From positions 1-13,457 of the forward strand of contig JAAZIE010000231.1 in assembly GCA_012510305.1 (NCBI GenBank): a stretch of DNA of 13,457 nt, written 5' to 3'. The first letter of the stretch is position 1; each line of letters starts with the position of its first letter. The position numbers were made by a program, and so were the translations under genes. Positions 1 through 7,172 of this stretch are shown here, piece by piece. The notes under the pieces are model-generated. The model was not told where the DNA came from and made no database searches. It saw only the letters and a program-made list of their open reading frames with translations. The stretch comes from Bacillota bacterium. Lineage in GTDB: Bacteria; Bacillota; Dethiobacteria; DTU022.

Positions 1-305
1 CTACATTTCACCTCGCTATTATGAGGAAACCAAAAGCCGCCTGCTGTGCTCCCACACAGAGACGGCCATATCATTTAACCGCGGTTCCACCCTGCTTGGA
101 CGCCGCACGCGTCCCTCTCAAACCGTATAACGGACGGCGCCGGGAGCTGCTACTTTATATTTCACAACTCCTGCTCCAGGGTGCATTTTCAACCGGTTAT
201 GCCGCCAAAGCCCCTTTCAGCCGGCGGGGGCCTCTCTCTAAGGAGGAAATCCGGCTTACTTTCCCTTTCACCGCATTTATACCGTGATTAACGTTCAGGA
301 GATTT
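1..305 (-). promoter_or_regulatory. T-box riboswitch leader, probably tRNA-Cys responsive
   Basis: The minus strand carries the canonical T-box AGGGTGGAACCGCGG (93-79), followed by a terminator (66-32). Upstream, Stem I is recognisable: the AGTA of the loop-E/S-turn (260-257), a helix AGCCGG (256-251) pairing with CCGGTT (196-191), an AGAGAG bulge (239-234), and GAA (190-188) opening the 3' side of the specifier loop. The best specifier is TGC (185-183), a Cys codon followed by the expected purine A182, just before a GGG/CCC lower helix. The T-box bulge TGGA (89-86) would pair with a UCCA 3' end, so discriminator U73, which fits tRNA-Cys. A Stem III hairpin GGACGC/GCGTCC lies at 114-98. A GAGGTG ribosome site (14-9) shows that the controlled gene starts just off the left edge; a Cys-tRNA synthetase or cysteine biosynthesis or uptake gene is the inference. 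Alternative specifier readings are GCA (Ala) and ACC (Thr). Confidence 0.9.
32..66 (-). terminator. T-box regulatory terminator
   Basis: On the minus strand GCCGTCT-CTGTG (66-55) pairs with CACAG-C-AGGCGGC (48-36), with one bulged C, one G.U pair and a six-base loop, followed by TTTT (35-32). The 5' arm contains CTCT, which can instead pair with the AGGG of the T-box to form the antiterminator. This is the usual mutually exclusive arrangement. Confidence 0.85.
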
Positions 306-311
306 ACCAGC

Positions 312-341
312 ATTATATACAGCGGCCTGCTCAATTGTCAA
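312..341 (-). promoter_or_regulatory. Sigma-A type promoter of the T-box transcript
   Basis: On the minus strand a perfect -35 TTGACA (341-336) and a perfect -10 TATAAT (317-312) are separated by 18 bp. Transcription would start near 305 and run leftwards into the T-box leader. The match is direct; activity is inferred. Confidence 0.85.
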
Positions 342-506
342 CCGGCTCTGCAGCGCCGATCGAGTCAAGGCATGCTACCCCGGGCGATTCCCCAACCATC
401 ACTTACGAGGGCTTTCCTGTGACCTTTTATTTCGTTTGCGCCGGCTGGTGCGGGCGCGCCATGGCTCGCATATGAGAGGTTAGCCACACCCCGCCTATTT
501 ATACGC

Positions 507-535
507 TTGACAAAAAAATCAGAAATTACTATAAT
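507..535 (+). promoter_or_regulatory. Consensus promoter of the small two-CxxC protein gene
   Basis: TTGACA (507-512) and TATAAT (530-535) are both perfect, with the optimal 17-bp spacer. Transcription would start near 542, about 53 bases before the TTG start. It diverges from the T-box promoter; the 165 bases between the two -35 boxes show no gene or clear operator. Confidence 0.85.
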
Positions 536-594
536 GCCTCCAGAAGTACATACTGAACCCAACATCCACCAGATCTCAGGCAGGTGGAATAGAC

Positions 595-786
595 TTGTCT
601 CCAACGATACGTAAACGCTGCATTATCTGCGGCCGTGAATTCGAAGTTGAAACACTGGGCAACAGCCCTTTGGTGGAGGATCTATTCCCGGGTCCCCCGC
701 AAAAGAGCAGTTCCGTCTGTCCTCTCTGTGAAGCAAAAATCAAAAAAGAAGCCAAGGACACCCAGGATGAGCCCAAGCCGATGTAG
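595..786 (+). CDS. Small zinc-ribbon-like protein (YlaI / DUF2197-like)
   Basis: A 63-residue protein starting with TTG, chosen because AGGTGG (582-587) sits seven bases upstream and a perfect promoter precedes it. It has CIIC at residues 9-12 and CPLC near residues 42-45, a four-cysteine arrangement that would bind one zinc, followed by a Lys/Glu-rich tail. Size, the N-terminal CxIC and the C-terminal CxxC followed by basic residues resemble the YlaI/DUF2197 group of uncharacterised Firmicutes proteins; that assignment comes from memory of the family, not a search. No membrane segment or signal peptide is visible, so it should be cytosolic. It is monocistronic, with its own promoter and the terminator at 813-841, and is convergent with atpC. 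Function unknown; nucleic-acid binding is only a guess from the zinc ribbon. Overlapping frames (for example 635-835) are shadows. Confidence 0.75.
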   Translation: MSPTIRKRCIICGREFEVETLGNSPLVEDLFPGPPQKSSSVCPLCEAKIKKEAKDTQDEPKPM

Positions 787-812
787 CCCGGGGCTTTTTG
801 AGGGCTGCAAAC

Positions 813-841
813 AAAATCCCACCTGCGCCAGGTAGGATTTT
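813..841. terminator. Bidirectional intrinsic terminator
   Basis: AAAATCC (813-819) pairs with GGATTTT (835-841) and ACCTG (821-825) with CAGGT (829-833), with one C/A mismatch and a CGC loop. A-runs on the left and T-runs on the right give a U-tract in both directions, so it can end the small plus-strand gene and the atp operon, whose last stop codon is at 873-871. Confidence 0.85.
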
Positions 842-870
842 AATATTTTACGTTGCCCGCCGGTACGGCC

Positions 871-1275
871 CTAATCTGACCCGGCGGCCTTGAGGCGGGC
901 CAGGCTTCTCGCCAGGGCAGCTTCCGCCCGGGCCACATCCAGCCCCGGAGGACGCTCGCGGAGACGCTCCTCGGCTCTTCTCCTGGAGCGGCGGGCTCTT
1001 TCGATATCGATCTCCGAAGCCAGCTCCGCCGTATCAGCAAGGATGATCACCTTGTCGGGACCCGCTTCCATAAAACCGCCCGAAACAGCCAGCCGCTCCG
1101 TCTCGCGCCCAACTTTGCGGTAGCTGACCACGCCGGGCTTCAAGGTGGTCAAAAGAGGGGTATGCCTGGGCAGAACCCCCAGGTAACCTTCCGTGCCCGG
1201 AACGATCACGCTCTCCGCTTCTTCCTCCAGGATTTTTCTCTCCGGAGTGACAACCTCGAATTTTACTGGACTCAT
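871..1275 (-). CDS. atpC: F1Fo ATP synthase epsilon subunit
   Basis: Central-stalk subunit of 134 residues, the usual length, that couples rotation to the Fo ring and restrains ATP hydrolysis. The N-terminal beta-sandwich is clear (FEVVTPERKI at the start, then GTEGYLGVLPRHTPLLTTLKPG and VSGGFMEAGPDKVIILAD), followed by a two-helix C-terminal domain rich in Arg, Glu and Ala. Residues 89-94 read IDIERA, matching the I/L-D-x-x-R-A ATP-binding motif described for bacterial epsilon subunits. The ATG immediately follows the atpD TAA with no gap; AGGAG inside the atpD end serves as ribosome site. Last gene of the operon, before the bidirectional terminator. Confidence 0.97.
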   Translation of the reverse strand: MSPVKFEVVTPERKILEEEAESVIVPGTEGYLGVLPRHTPLLTTLKPGVVSYRKVGRETERLAVSGGFMEAGPDKVIILADTAELASEIDIERARRSRRRAEERLRERPPGLDVARAEAALARSLARLKAAGSD

Positions 1276-2664
1276 TTAGAGCAGCTCCTGTCCTTTTTTA
1301 ACTGCCTCCTCTATATTGCCCACCATGTAGAAAGCTTGTTCCGGCAGATCGTCGTGACGCCCCTCGAGGATCTCTTTAAAACCTTTCAGGGTCTCGCTTA
1401 GAGGAACATATACCCCGGGCCGGCCGGTGAACGCTTCAGCCACATGGAAAGGCTGCGACAGAAAACGCTGGACTTTGCGGGCGCGGGCCACGATGATCTT
1501 ATCCTCGTCTGAAAGTTCTTCAATCCCCAAAATGGCGATGATATCTTGAAGCTCTTTATAGCGCTGCAGAATGCTCTGCACCCCCCGGCCCACTTCGTAG
1601 TGCTCTTCGCCCACAATCTGGGGATCAAGAAGCCGCGAAGTGGAATCGAGGGGGTCGACAGCAGGGTAAATGGCCAGCTCCACCAGCTGCCTGGAAAGAA
1701 CGATCGTCCCGTCAAGGTGCGCAAAAGTGGTCGCCGGAGCGGGGTCGGTCAGGTCGTCGGCAGGCACATAGATCGCCTGAACCGAGGTAATGGAGCCGCT
1801 CTTGGTGGAGGTGATCCGCTCCTGAAGGTTGCCCATTTCAGTAGCCAGTGTCGGTTGATAACCTACTGCCGAGGGCATGCGGCCGAGCAAGGCTGAAACC
1901 TCGGAACCGGCCTGAACAAAACGGAAAATATTGTCGATAAAAAGAAGAACATCCCGACCACCCTTATCCCGGAGATGCTCGGCCACGGTCAACCCGGTCA
2001 GCCCCACCCGCAAACGCGCTCCGGGAGGTTCCTTCATCTGCCCGAAAACAAGGACGGTTCTGTCGAGCACCCCAGACTCGATCATCTCCAGGTAAAGCTC
2101 GTTGCCCTCCCTGGTTCTCTCGCCAACCCCGGCAAAAACAGAGTTGCCGCCGTGCTCATAAGCAACGTTGCGGATGAGCTCCATAATCAGCACCGTTTTC
2201 CCCACACCGGCGCCTCCGAAAAGCCCCATTTTGCCACCCTTGGGCAGAGGCGCCAACAGGTCCAGCACTTTAAGGCCTGTGGCCAGGATCTCCGTGGAGG
2301 GTTCCAGCTCTTCGAAAGATGGGGGATCGCGGTGGATCGGCCACCACTCTTCCGCTTCCAGCGCTCCCTTTTCATCGATGGGCTCGCCGACCACGTTGAA
2401 CAGCCGTCCCAGCGTCTCCGGGCCCACCGGCACTTTGATCGGGGATCCCGTATCTATAACTTTCATGCCCGCGTAGAGGCCGTCGGTTGAGGCCAGGGCT
2501 ACACAGCGGGCTGTATTTTTACCCAGGTGCTGCATGACCTCCATGGTTAAATCCATTTCGTTTTCCTTGATGACGATGGCATTGTACAGATCGGGCAAAT
2601 TATCTTCTAAAAATTCAACGTCCACAACCGGCCCGATAACTTGCACAATTTTTCCTTCATTCAT
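1276..2664 (-). CDS. atpD: F1Fo ATP synthase beta subunit (catalytic)
   Basis: Catalytic subunit of F1, 462 residues, full length. Walker A GGAGVGKT is at residues 150-157 (Lys156), the catalytic glutamate is in GERTREGN (Glu182), and the Walker B Asp244 is in LLFIDNIFRF. The signatures GRMPSAVGYQPTL, VPADDLTDPAPATTF and QRFLSQPF are also present. ATG start with GGAGG about a dozen bases upstream in the 18-base gap after atpG. Unusual point: residue 211 is Lys in GQMKEPPGAR, where the family almost always has Asn (GQMNEPPGAR); TIVLSR replaces the usual TTVLSR. All catalytic residues are intact, so I expect an active enzyme. Confidence 0.98.
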   Translation of the reverse strand: MNEGKIVQVIGPVVDVEFLEDNLPDLYNAIVIKENEMDLTMEVMQHLGKNTARCVALASTDGLYAGMKVIDTGSPIKVPVGPETLGRLFNVVGEPIDEKGALEAEEWWPIHRDPPSFEELEPSTEILATGLKVLDLLAPLPKGGKMGLFGGAGVGKTVLIMELIRNVAYEHGGNSVFAGVGERTREGNELYLEMIESGVLDRTVLVFGQMKEPPGARLRVGLTGLTVAEHLRDKGGRDVLLFIDNIFRFVQAGSEVSALLGRMPSAVGYQPTLATEMGNLQERITSTKSGSITSVQAIYVPADDLTDPAPATTFAHLDGTIVLSRQLVELAIYPAVDPLDSTSRLLDPQIVGEEHYEVGRGVQSILQRYKELQDIIAILGIEELSDEDKIIVARARKVQRFLSQPFHVAEAFTGRPGVYVPLSETLKGFKEILEGRHDDLPEQAFYMVGNIEEAVKKGQELL

Positions 2665-2682
2665 GAACTTATTTTCCCTCCT

Positions 2683-3543
2683 TTAACTGCGGACTCTTAA
2701 AGCTTCCGCACTCGTCGCTATCTCTACTATCTCTTTAGTGATCGCTGCCTGGCGGGCCTTGTTGAAGGACATGGTCAGCTGATCAATAACTTCGTCGGCA
2801 TTGCTGGTGGCGCTCTCCATGGCCACCATTCTGGCAGCATGCTCGCTGGCCTTGGCTTCCAGAAGAGCCTGGAAGACGCGCATCTCACAATAGCGGGGTA
2901 AAATAATTTCCAGCATGCTCCCGGGATCGGGTTCATAGATATAATCAACTTCTTCGGTCGGCTTCAATGACGGGGTAACCACAGGTAAAAATCTCTCCAC
3001 CTTAATTTCATGGCGCAGGGCCGAATGAAAACGGGCATAGACCAAATTGATCTCATCCAGCACCCCGTTCAGATAAAAGTCGACCATCTCGCGCGCCAGA
3101 TCCCGTGCCTGGAACAGGTCGGGCTCATCGCCGATGCTCTCATAGTATTTTAGGATTTCCACCGGTCTTTTCGAGAAATAGCGTGCGCCTTTGCCGCCCA
3201 CCGCAATCAGGGCAGCGGGGTGTTCTTCCCTGCTCAGGCGCTCTGCAGCCCGGTTGATCAAGTTGGCATTGTACGCCCCGCAGAGCCCCCGATCCCCGGT
3301 AAGCAATACATAGCCGACCCGGCTTACTTCCCGGGGGACGATCAGCGATATCTCCCGCGCCTGGGGCGCCAGGGCCAGGCGGCCGACAACCTCGGCGATC
3401 TTGTAAGCATAGGGGCGCGCAGCCCAGACCAGGTTTTGCACCCGGCGCAGCTTCGATGCAGCCACCATCTCCATCGCCCTGGTGACATGCTGAATATTGC
3501 CGATAGCCTGGATACGCCGCTTAATATCCCTAATATTAGGCAA
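2683..3543 (-). CDS. atpG: F1Fo ATP synthase gamma subunit
   Basis: Rotor shaft of F1, about 286 residues. The N-terminal helix reads PNIRDIKRRI then THVTRAMEMVAASKLRR-like sequence, and the C-terminal helix has MESATSNADEVIDQL and NKARQAAITKEIVEIATSAEAL, both diagnostic; the central Rossmann-like part includes TGDRGLCGAYNANL. The start is taken as TTG (3543-3541), giving the family-typical MPNIRDIKRRI and placing GGTGGA five bases upstream. A GTG three codons earlier (3552) is possible, but its ribosome site would be too close. It lies 51 bases after the atpA stop. EIATSAEAL differs slightly from the common EIVGGAEAL. Confidence 0.95.
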   Translation of the reverse strand: MPNIRDIKRRIQAIGNIQHVTRAMEMVAASKLRRVQNLVWAARPYAYKIAEVVGRLALAPQAREISLIVPREVSRVGYVLLTGDRGLCGAYNANLINRAAERLSREEHPAALIAVGGKGARYFSKRPVEILKYYESIGDEPDLFQARDLAREMVDFYLNGVLDEINLVYARFHSALRHEIKVERFLPVVTPSLKPTEEVDYIYEPDPGSMLEIILPRYCEMRVFQALLEAKASEHAARMVAMESATSNADEVIDQLTMSFNKARQAAITKEIVEIATSAEALRVRS

Positions 3544-3594
3544 GGATTCCACCGCCTTTATTTTCCGCTATTCGGATCCCCGGAAAGGTCATGG

Positions 3595-5124
3595 TCAAGA
3601 AGAAAGATTCTCTTCTGCCGGGGCAAATCTCTCTTTGAATTCCAAAATGGTCTTTTTGAGTTCCTCCTGCGTCTCTTCGTCCAGGGCTTTCTTTTCCCGA
3701 ATATCTTTAAGGATATGCGGATAACTGCCATACAAAAACCGGTGATATTCCTGTTCAAAAGACCCCACTTTCTCCACGGGCAGGTCATCCAAATATTTGT
3801 TCACGCCCGCATAGATCACCGCAATCTGCTCTTCTACGGGCATGGGCTGGTACTGAACCTGCTTCAAGAGCTCCATCATCCGTTCACCCTGGGTCAGCCG
3901 GGCCTGGGTGGCCTTGTCCAGGTCGGTTCCAAACTGGGCAAAGGCGGCCAGTTCCTGGTACTGGGCCAGATCGAGGCGCAGGTGCCCGGCGACCTGCTTC
4001 ATCGCCGTCAACTGGGCCGCTCCCCCAACTCTGGAAACTGAAAGGCCCACGTTGATCGCCGGTCGCTGTCCCGCGTTGAACAGGTCCGATTCCAGGTAGA
4101 TCTGTCCGTCGGTAATGGAGATAACATTTGTGGGGATATAAGCGGAAACATCTCCGGCCTGGGTCTCAATGATCGGCAGGGCGGTAAGCGAACCCCCGCC
4201 GAAAGACTCGTGCAGGCAGACCGCTCTTTCCAACAAACGGGAGTGCAGATAGAAGATATCCCCGGGATAGGCTTCCCGGCCGGGAGGCCTTCTGAGAAGC
4301 AGGGAAAGTTCCCGGTAAGCTACGGCGTGCTTCGAGAGATCATCATAAACCACAAGCACATCCCTGTTTTGCTCGTACATGAAATATTCACCCATGGCAC
4401 AGCCGGCATAAGGGGCCATGTAGAGCAGCGGCGCCGGTTCACCGGCGTTGGCTGTGACCACGGTGGTATATTCCATCGCTCCTGTTTCTTCGAGTTTTTG
4501 AATCACTGCGGCCACGGTTGATGCTTTCTGCCCGATGGCCACGTAGATGCAGAGCACATCCTGGCCTTTCTGGTTGATAATCGTATCCACCGCAATCGCT
4601 GTTTTCCCGGTCTGGCGATCACCGATGATCAGCTCTCGCTGTCCCCGGCCGATGGGGATCATCGTATCGATAGCCTTGATCCCGGTCTGCAGCGGGACGC
4701 TGACCGGCTGGCGCTGGATCACTCCCGGAGCAAGATACTCCGCCGGGCGAAAGCTATCAGTATTGATCGGGCCCTTGCCGTCCAGGGGCATTCCCACGGG
4801 GTCGACCACCCTCCCGATGAGAGCGTTCCCGGCGGGCACCTCCATAATCCGCGAGGTCCGCTTGACCTCGTCACCTTCTTTAATGTGCAGGTAAGGACCC
4901 AAAATCACCGCTCCCACACTATCCCTCTCCAAGTTCAAAGCCATGCCGTAAACCCCTCCGGGAAACTCGAGAAGTTCACCGGCCATGACGTGCTCAAGCT
5001 GGACCCGGGCAATGCCGTCACCCACGTAGGTGACCACGCCCTTGCTCTCTACCTCTACTTCCAGCTCGAAGCGTTCAATCTGCTGCATCAAGATGCCGGC
5101 TATCTCATCGATCTTGTTATCCAA
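3595..5124 (-). CDS. atpA: F1Fo ATP synthase alpha subunit
   Basis: Non-catalytic nucleotide-binding subunit of F1, 509 residues. P-loop GDRQTGKT at residues 168-175; the arginine finger that reaches into the beta catalytic site is Arg365 in VGLSVSRVG; GGGSLTALPIIETQAGDVSAYIP and ITDGQIYLESDLF are diagnostic. The start is TTG (5124-5122), preceded by AGAGGTGAT at good spacing; the N-terminal helix, which contacts delta, is present. The gap from the atpH stop is 41 bases. No missing key residue was found. Confidence 0.98.
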   Translation of the reverse strand: MDNKIDEIAGILMQQIERFELEVEVESKGVVTYVGDGIARVQLEHVMAGELLEFPGGVYGMALNLERDSVGAVILGPYLHIKEGDEVKRTSRIMEVPAGNALIGRVVDPVGMPLDGKGPINTDSFRPAEYLAPGVIQRQPVSVPLQTGIKAIDTMIPIGRGQRELIIGDRQTGKTAIAVDTIINQKGQDVLCIYVAIGQKASTVAAVIQKLEETGAMEYTTVVTANAGEPAPLLYMAPYAGCAMGEYFMYEQNRDVLVVYDDLSKHAVAYRELSLLLRRPPGREAYPGDIFYLHSRLLERAVCLHESFGGGSLTALPIIETQAGDVSAYIPTNVISITDGQIYLESDLFNAGQRPAINVGLSVSRVGGAAQLTAMKQVAGHLRLDLAQYQELAAFAQFGTDLDKATQARLTQGERMMELLKQVQYQPMPVEEQIAVIYAGVNKYLDDLPVEKVGSFEQEYHRFLYGSYPHILKDIREKKALDEETQEELKKTILEFKERFAPAEENLSS

Positions 5125-5165
5125 ACCTTGATCACCTCTTTACATCAGCCTAATCCCGGAGCCGA

Positions 5166-5669
5166 TTAAACTGTCTTTAAGTGGTCGCCTATGAGCTCCA
5201 GCTTTCTTTTTACGCTGGCATCGATAACCCGATCTTCCCAGCGCAGGACCATTCCCCCCAGTATAACCGGATCGATTTTTGTCTGCAGGCGGACCCGTTT
5301 CCCTACTACCCGGGCCAGCCTTTCTTTTAACTCGGATTCGAGGGCGGGGGTAATCGCCGAAGCCAGAGTAACCTCCACCGGCTCCACATCTTTTTCCTGA
5401 TCCACCAAGCGCTGATACTCCGGGATCATAGCGCTGATCAGCTCATCTTTTTCTCTTTTCAAAAGCCGGGGAAGAAGTTCCTTTAGCACCTTCTCTTTCT
5501 CCCGGGGGGTGATCAGCTCATGCTGAAGAACCTCCCGGAGCTCGGCATCCTCATCCATTCTCTTTTTTACGGAAAGCAGTTTTTCTCCCAGCTCTTCGGC
5601 CTGTCCCATTTTTGCGGCTTCGGCAAAGAGGGCTTCGGCAAAAATCCGGGCTAATCTGTCTTCGCTCAC
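5166..5669 (-). CDS. atpH: F1Fo ATP synthase delta subunit
   Basis: Peripheral-stalk protein of 167 residues, at the short end of the family, linking the top of F1 to the b subunits. It is helical, with the N-terminal ARIFAEALF pattern and a C-terminal part containing VTLASAITPALESELKERL, then KTKIDP-like LQTKIDPVILGGMVLR and SVKRKLELI, all typical of OSCP/delta. It starts with GTG overlapping the atpF stop by four bases (GTGA, 5669-5666), so it is translationally coupled to atpF; AAAGG lies five bases upstream. Confidence 0.96.
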   Translation of the reverse strand: MSEDRLARIFAEALFAEAAKMGQAEELGEKLLSVKKRMDEDAELREVLQHELITPREKEKVLKELLPRLLKREKDELISAMIPEYQRLVDQEKDVEPVEVTLASAITPALESELKERLARVVGKRVRLQTKIDPVILGGMVLRWEDRVIDASVKRKLELIGDHLKTV

Positions 5670-6172
5670 TGTAACCTTTCCACCTCCGACAGGGCCTCCT
5701 TAACCAGGTGCTCCCGGTCATCAGGGGTGAGAGCACGGGCCATAACCTTGCCGGCCGTCGTCACCACCAGATCTGCCGCCTCTTTGCGAATATCGGCCAG
5801 GGCCGCTCTTTGCTCTCTTTCTATCTCCATGCGGGCCTGCTCCATCACCCGGCCCGCTTCTTCCCGGGCCTGGGCTACTATTTCAGCGCGAGTGGTCTCG
5901 GCCAGCTTTGTGGTCTTCTCCAAAATAGCCTGTGCTTCCTGATGGGCTTCGTCTATTTTATGCTGGTAGCTGGAAAGAACCTTCTCCGCCTCTTCTTTGG
6001 CGGTTGCGGCTTTTTTTAGACTTCCCTCAATAGCCTCTTCCCTGTTGGCAAAACTTTTCGCCAGCGGTTTCCAGAGAATGAAATAAAGCAAACCGATAAC
6101 TACCGCCACATTAGCGGCTTCAAACCAAAATGTCGCACCGGAAAAGCCTAAAGCATCAAAGATGGCTGCCAC
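5666..6172 (-). CDS. atpF: F1Fo ATP synthase b subunit
   Basis: Peripheral stalk, about 168 residues. One N-terminal membrane segment (roughly residues 17-35, ANVAVVIGLLYFILWKPL) is followed by a long Ala/Glu/Lys/Arg-rich coiled coil, as expected for b. The GTG at 6172-6170 is preferred because GGGGGGTGA (6184-6176) gives a strong ribosome site about seven bases from it. The ATG at 6187, which would add five residues, lies in that G-run and has only AT-rich sequence without a ribosome site upstream. Stop overlaps the atpH start. Only one b-type gene is present, so the stalk is likely a b homodimer. Confidence 0.95.
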   Translation of the reverse strand: MAAIFDALGFSGATFWFEAANVAVVIGLLYFILWKPLAKSFANREEAIEGSLKKAATAKEEAEKVLSSYQHKIDEAHQEAQAILEKTTKLAETTRAEIVAQAREEAGRVMEQARMEIEREQRAALADIRKEAADLVVTTAGKVMARALTPDDREHLVKEALSEVERLQ

Positions 6173-6203
6173 AGCGTCACCCCCCATATTTTATTGAAAA
6201 CAG

Positions 6204-6236
6204 GGGCGGATAAGCACGATCGGGGTTTATCCGCCC
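6204..6236 (-). other. Strong hairpin between atpE and atpF
   Basis: GGGCGGATAA (6204-6213) and TTATCCGCCC (6227-6236) form a perfect 10-bp stem, extendable by a G.U and a C-G pair. On the minus strand it follows the atpE stop and precedes atpF, and is followed by CTGTTTTC, a poor U-tract. It could slow 3' decay of atpE mRNA or act as a partial terminator, either of which would raise c-subunit output. The structure is seen; the role is inferred. Confidence 0.75.
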
Positions 6237-6243
6237 GCGCCGG

Positions 6244-6462
6244 TTAGACAATTTTGGTCCAGAGTAGGATGGCGATCACAAAGGAAAAAAGGGTCAACGC
6301 TTCGATGAATGCAAGGGCCAAAATTAGGGTTGTCCGGATATCCCCGGCCGCCTCAGGCTGCCTGGCAGTCCCTTCCATGGCCGCTCGCGCAGCGATCCCC
6401 TGGCCGTACGCCGAGCCGAAAGCAGCCAGGGCTACAGCCAAAGCCACACTTAAATAACCCAT
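6244..6462 (-). CDS. atpE: F1Fo ATP synthase c subunit (proteolipid ring)
   Basis: A 72-residue hairpin protein of two membrane helices joined by the polar loop ARQPEAAGD, forming the rotating c-ring. The ion-carrying carboxylate is Glu54 in FIEALTLF on helix 2. On helix 1, GQG carries Gln21 at the position of the Gln that ligates sodium in sodium-type rings, but the residues after Glu54 are Ala-Leu rather than Ser-Thr, so protons are the more likely coupling ion. ATG (6462-6460) is chosen, nine bases after GGGAGG; a TTG two codons earlier is possible. Lies 26 bases after atpB. Confidence 0.96.
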   Translation of the reverse strand: MGYLSVALAVALAAFGSAYGQGIAARAAMEGTARQPEAAGDIRTTLILALAFIEALTLFSFVIAILLWTKIV

Positions 6463-6488
6463 TCTCAATTACCTCCCAAAATTAATGT

Positions 6489-7172
6489 TTAATGTCCCTG
6501 GACAAAGCTGGTAATATAAACCACGGTCAGCAACGAAAAGACCAGGGCTTGAATGAGACCCATAATTATCCCCAATATCTGCACCGGAACAGGCACAATC
6601 AGGGGAATCAACAGAAACAGCACCGCCACCACCGTCTTCTCGCCAAACATGTTCGCAAAAAGACGGAGAGAAAGGGATACCGGCTTGACCAGCTCTTCAA
6701 TAACGTTTAATGGAAACAGGGCAGGATTGGGCTGGAAAAAATGCTTGATGTAACCCCACAGCCCTTGCTTTTTGATCCCGATGAGCTGCACCAGGACAAT
6801 GGTGACCACGGCGAAGGCCACCGTGGTGGACAGGTCTGTCGTCGGCGGTTTCATCCCCGGAATCAACCAGGAGAGATTCAAAAAAAGGATAAAGATAAAG
6901 AGTGTCCCCGCCAGCGGCAGATATTTCCGCCCCTCTTTGCCCATGTTGCTCTCCAAGAGGTCATAGAAGAACTCGGCGACCATTTCCAAAAGATGCTGGG
7001 CGCCCCTGGGAACAATGCTCAATCTCCTGGTAAGAAGATAAGCCAGGGGCAAAAGAATGGCCATGATTATCCAGGTGTTGACCACGGTAGTGGTTACGGG
7101 AATGGAACCCAGATGAAAGACAACCGACGGTTGAACTTTTTCCAGCACTCCCTGCAAAGCTTCAAAGTTCAA
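6489..7172 (-). CDS. atpB: F1Fo ATP synthase a subunit
   Basis: Membrane stator subunit, 227 residues, forming the ion half-channels beside the c-ring. The essential arginine is Arg170 in SLSLRLFANMFGE. About five hydrophobic helices are visible, including NTWIIMAILLPLAYLL, LFIFILFLNLSWLIPG and the C-terminal ILGIIMGLIQALVFSLL segment. The start is TTG, ten bases after GGAGG, and is directly next to the TAA of the preceding gene (TAATTG), so translation is probably coupled. Confidence 0.96.
   Translation of the reverse strand: MNFEALQGVLEKVQPSVVFHLGSIPVTTTVVNTWIIMAILLPLAYLLTRRLSIVPRGAQHLLEMVAEFFYDLLESNMGKEGRKYLPLAGTLFIFILFLNLSWLIPGMKPPTTDLSTTVAFAVVTIVLVQLIGIKKQGLWGYIKHFFQPNPALFPLNVIEELVKPVSLSLRLFANMFGEKTVVAVLFLLIPLIVPVPVQILGIIMGLIQALVFSLLTVVYITSFVQGH

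Noticed and set aside
21..475. Plus-strand open frames of 88 and 63 residues at 21-287 and 284-475
   Set aside because: They run antisense across the T-box leader and its promoter, with low-complexity composition, no ribosome site and no recognisable family.
365..604. Minus-strand 79-residue frame between the two divergent promoters
   Set aside because: It starts inside the small zinc-protein gene and covers the opposing promoter; no ribosome site or family resemblance.
785..799. AGCC/GGCT followed by TTTTT right after the small zinc-protein stop
   Set aside because: Only a 4-bp stem with a three-base loop; the stronger hairpin at 813-841 explains termination.
3220..4041. Plus-strand 273-residue frame opposite atpG and atpA
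   Set aside because: Shadow of highly conserved genes; it spans their junction and resembles no protein family.
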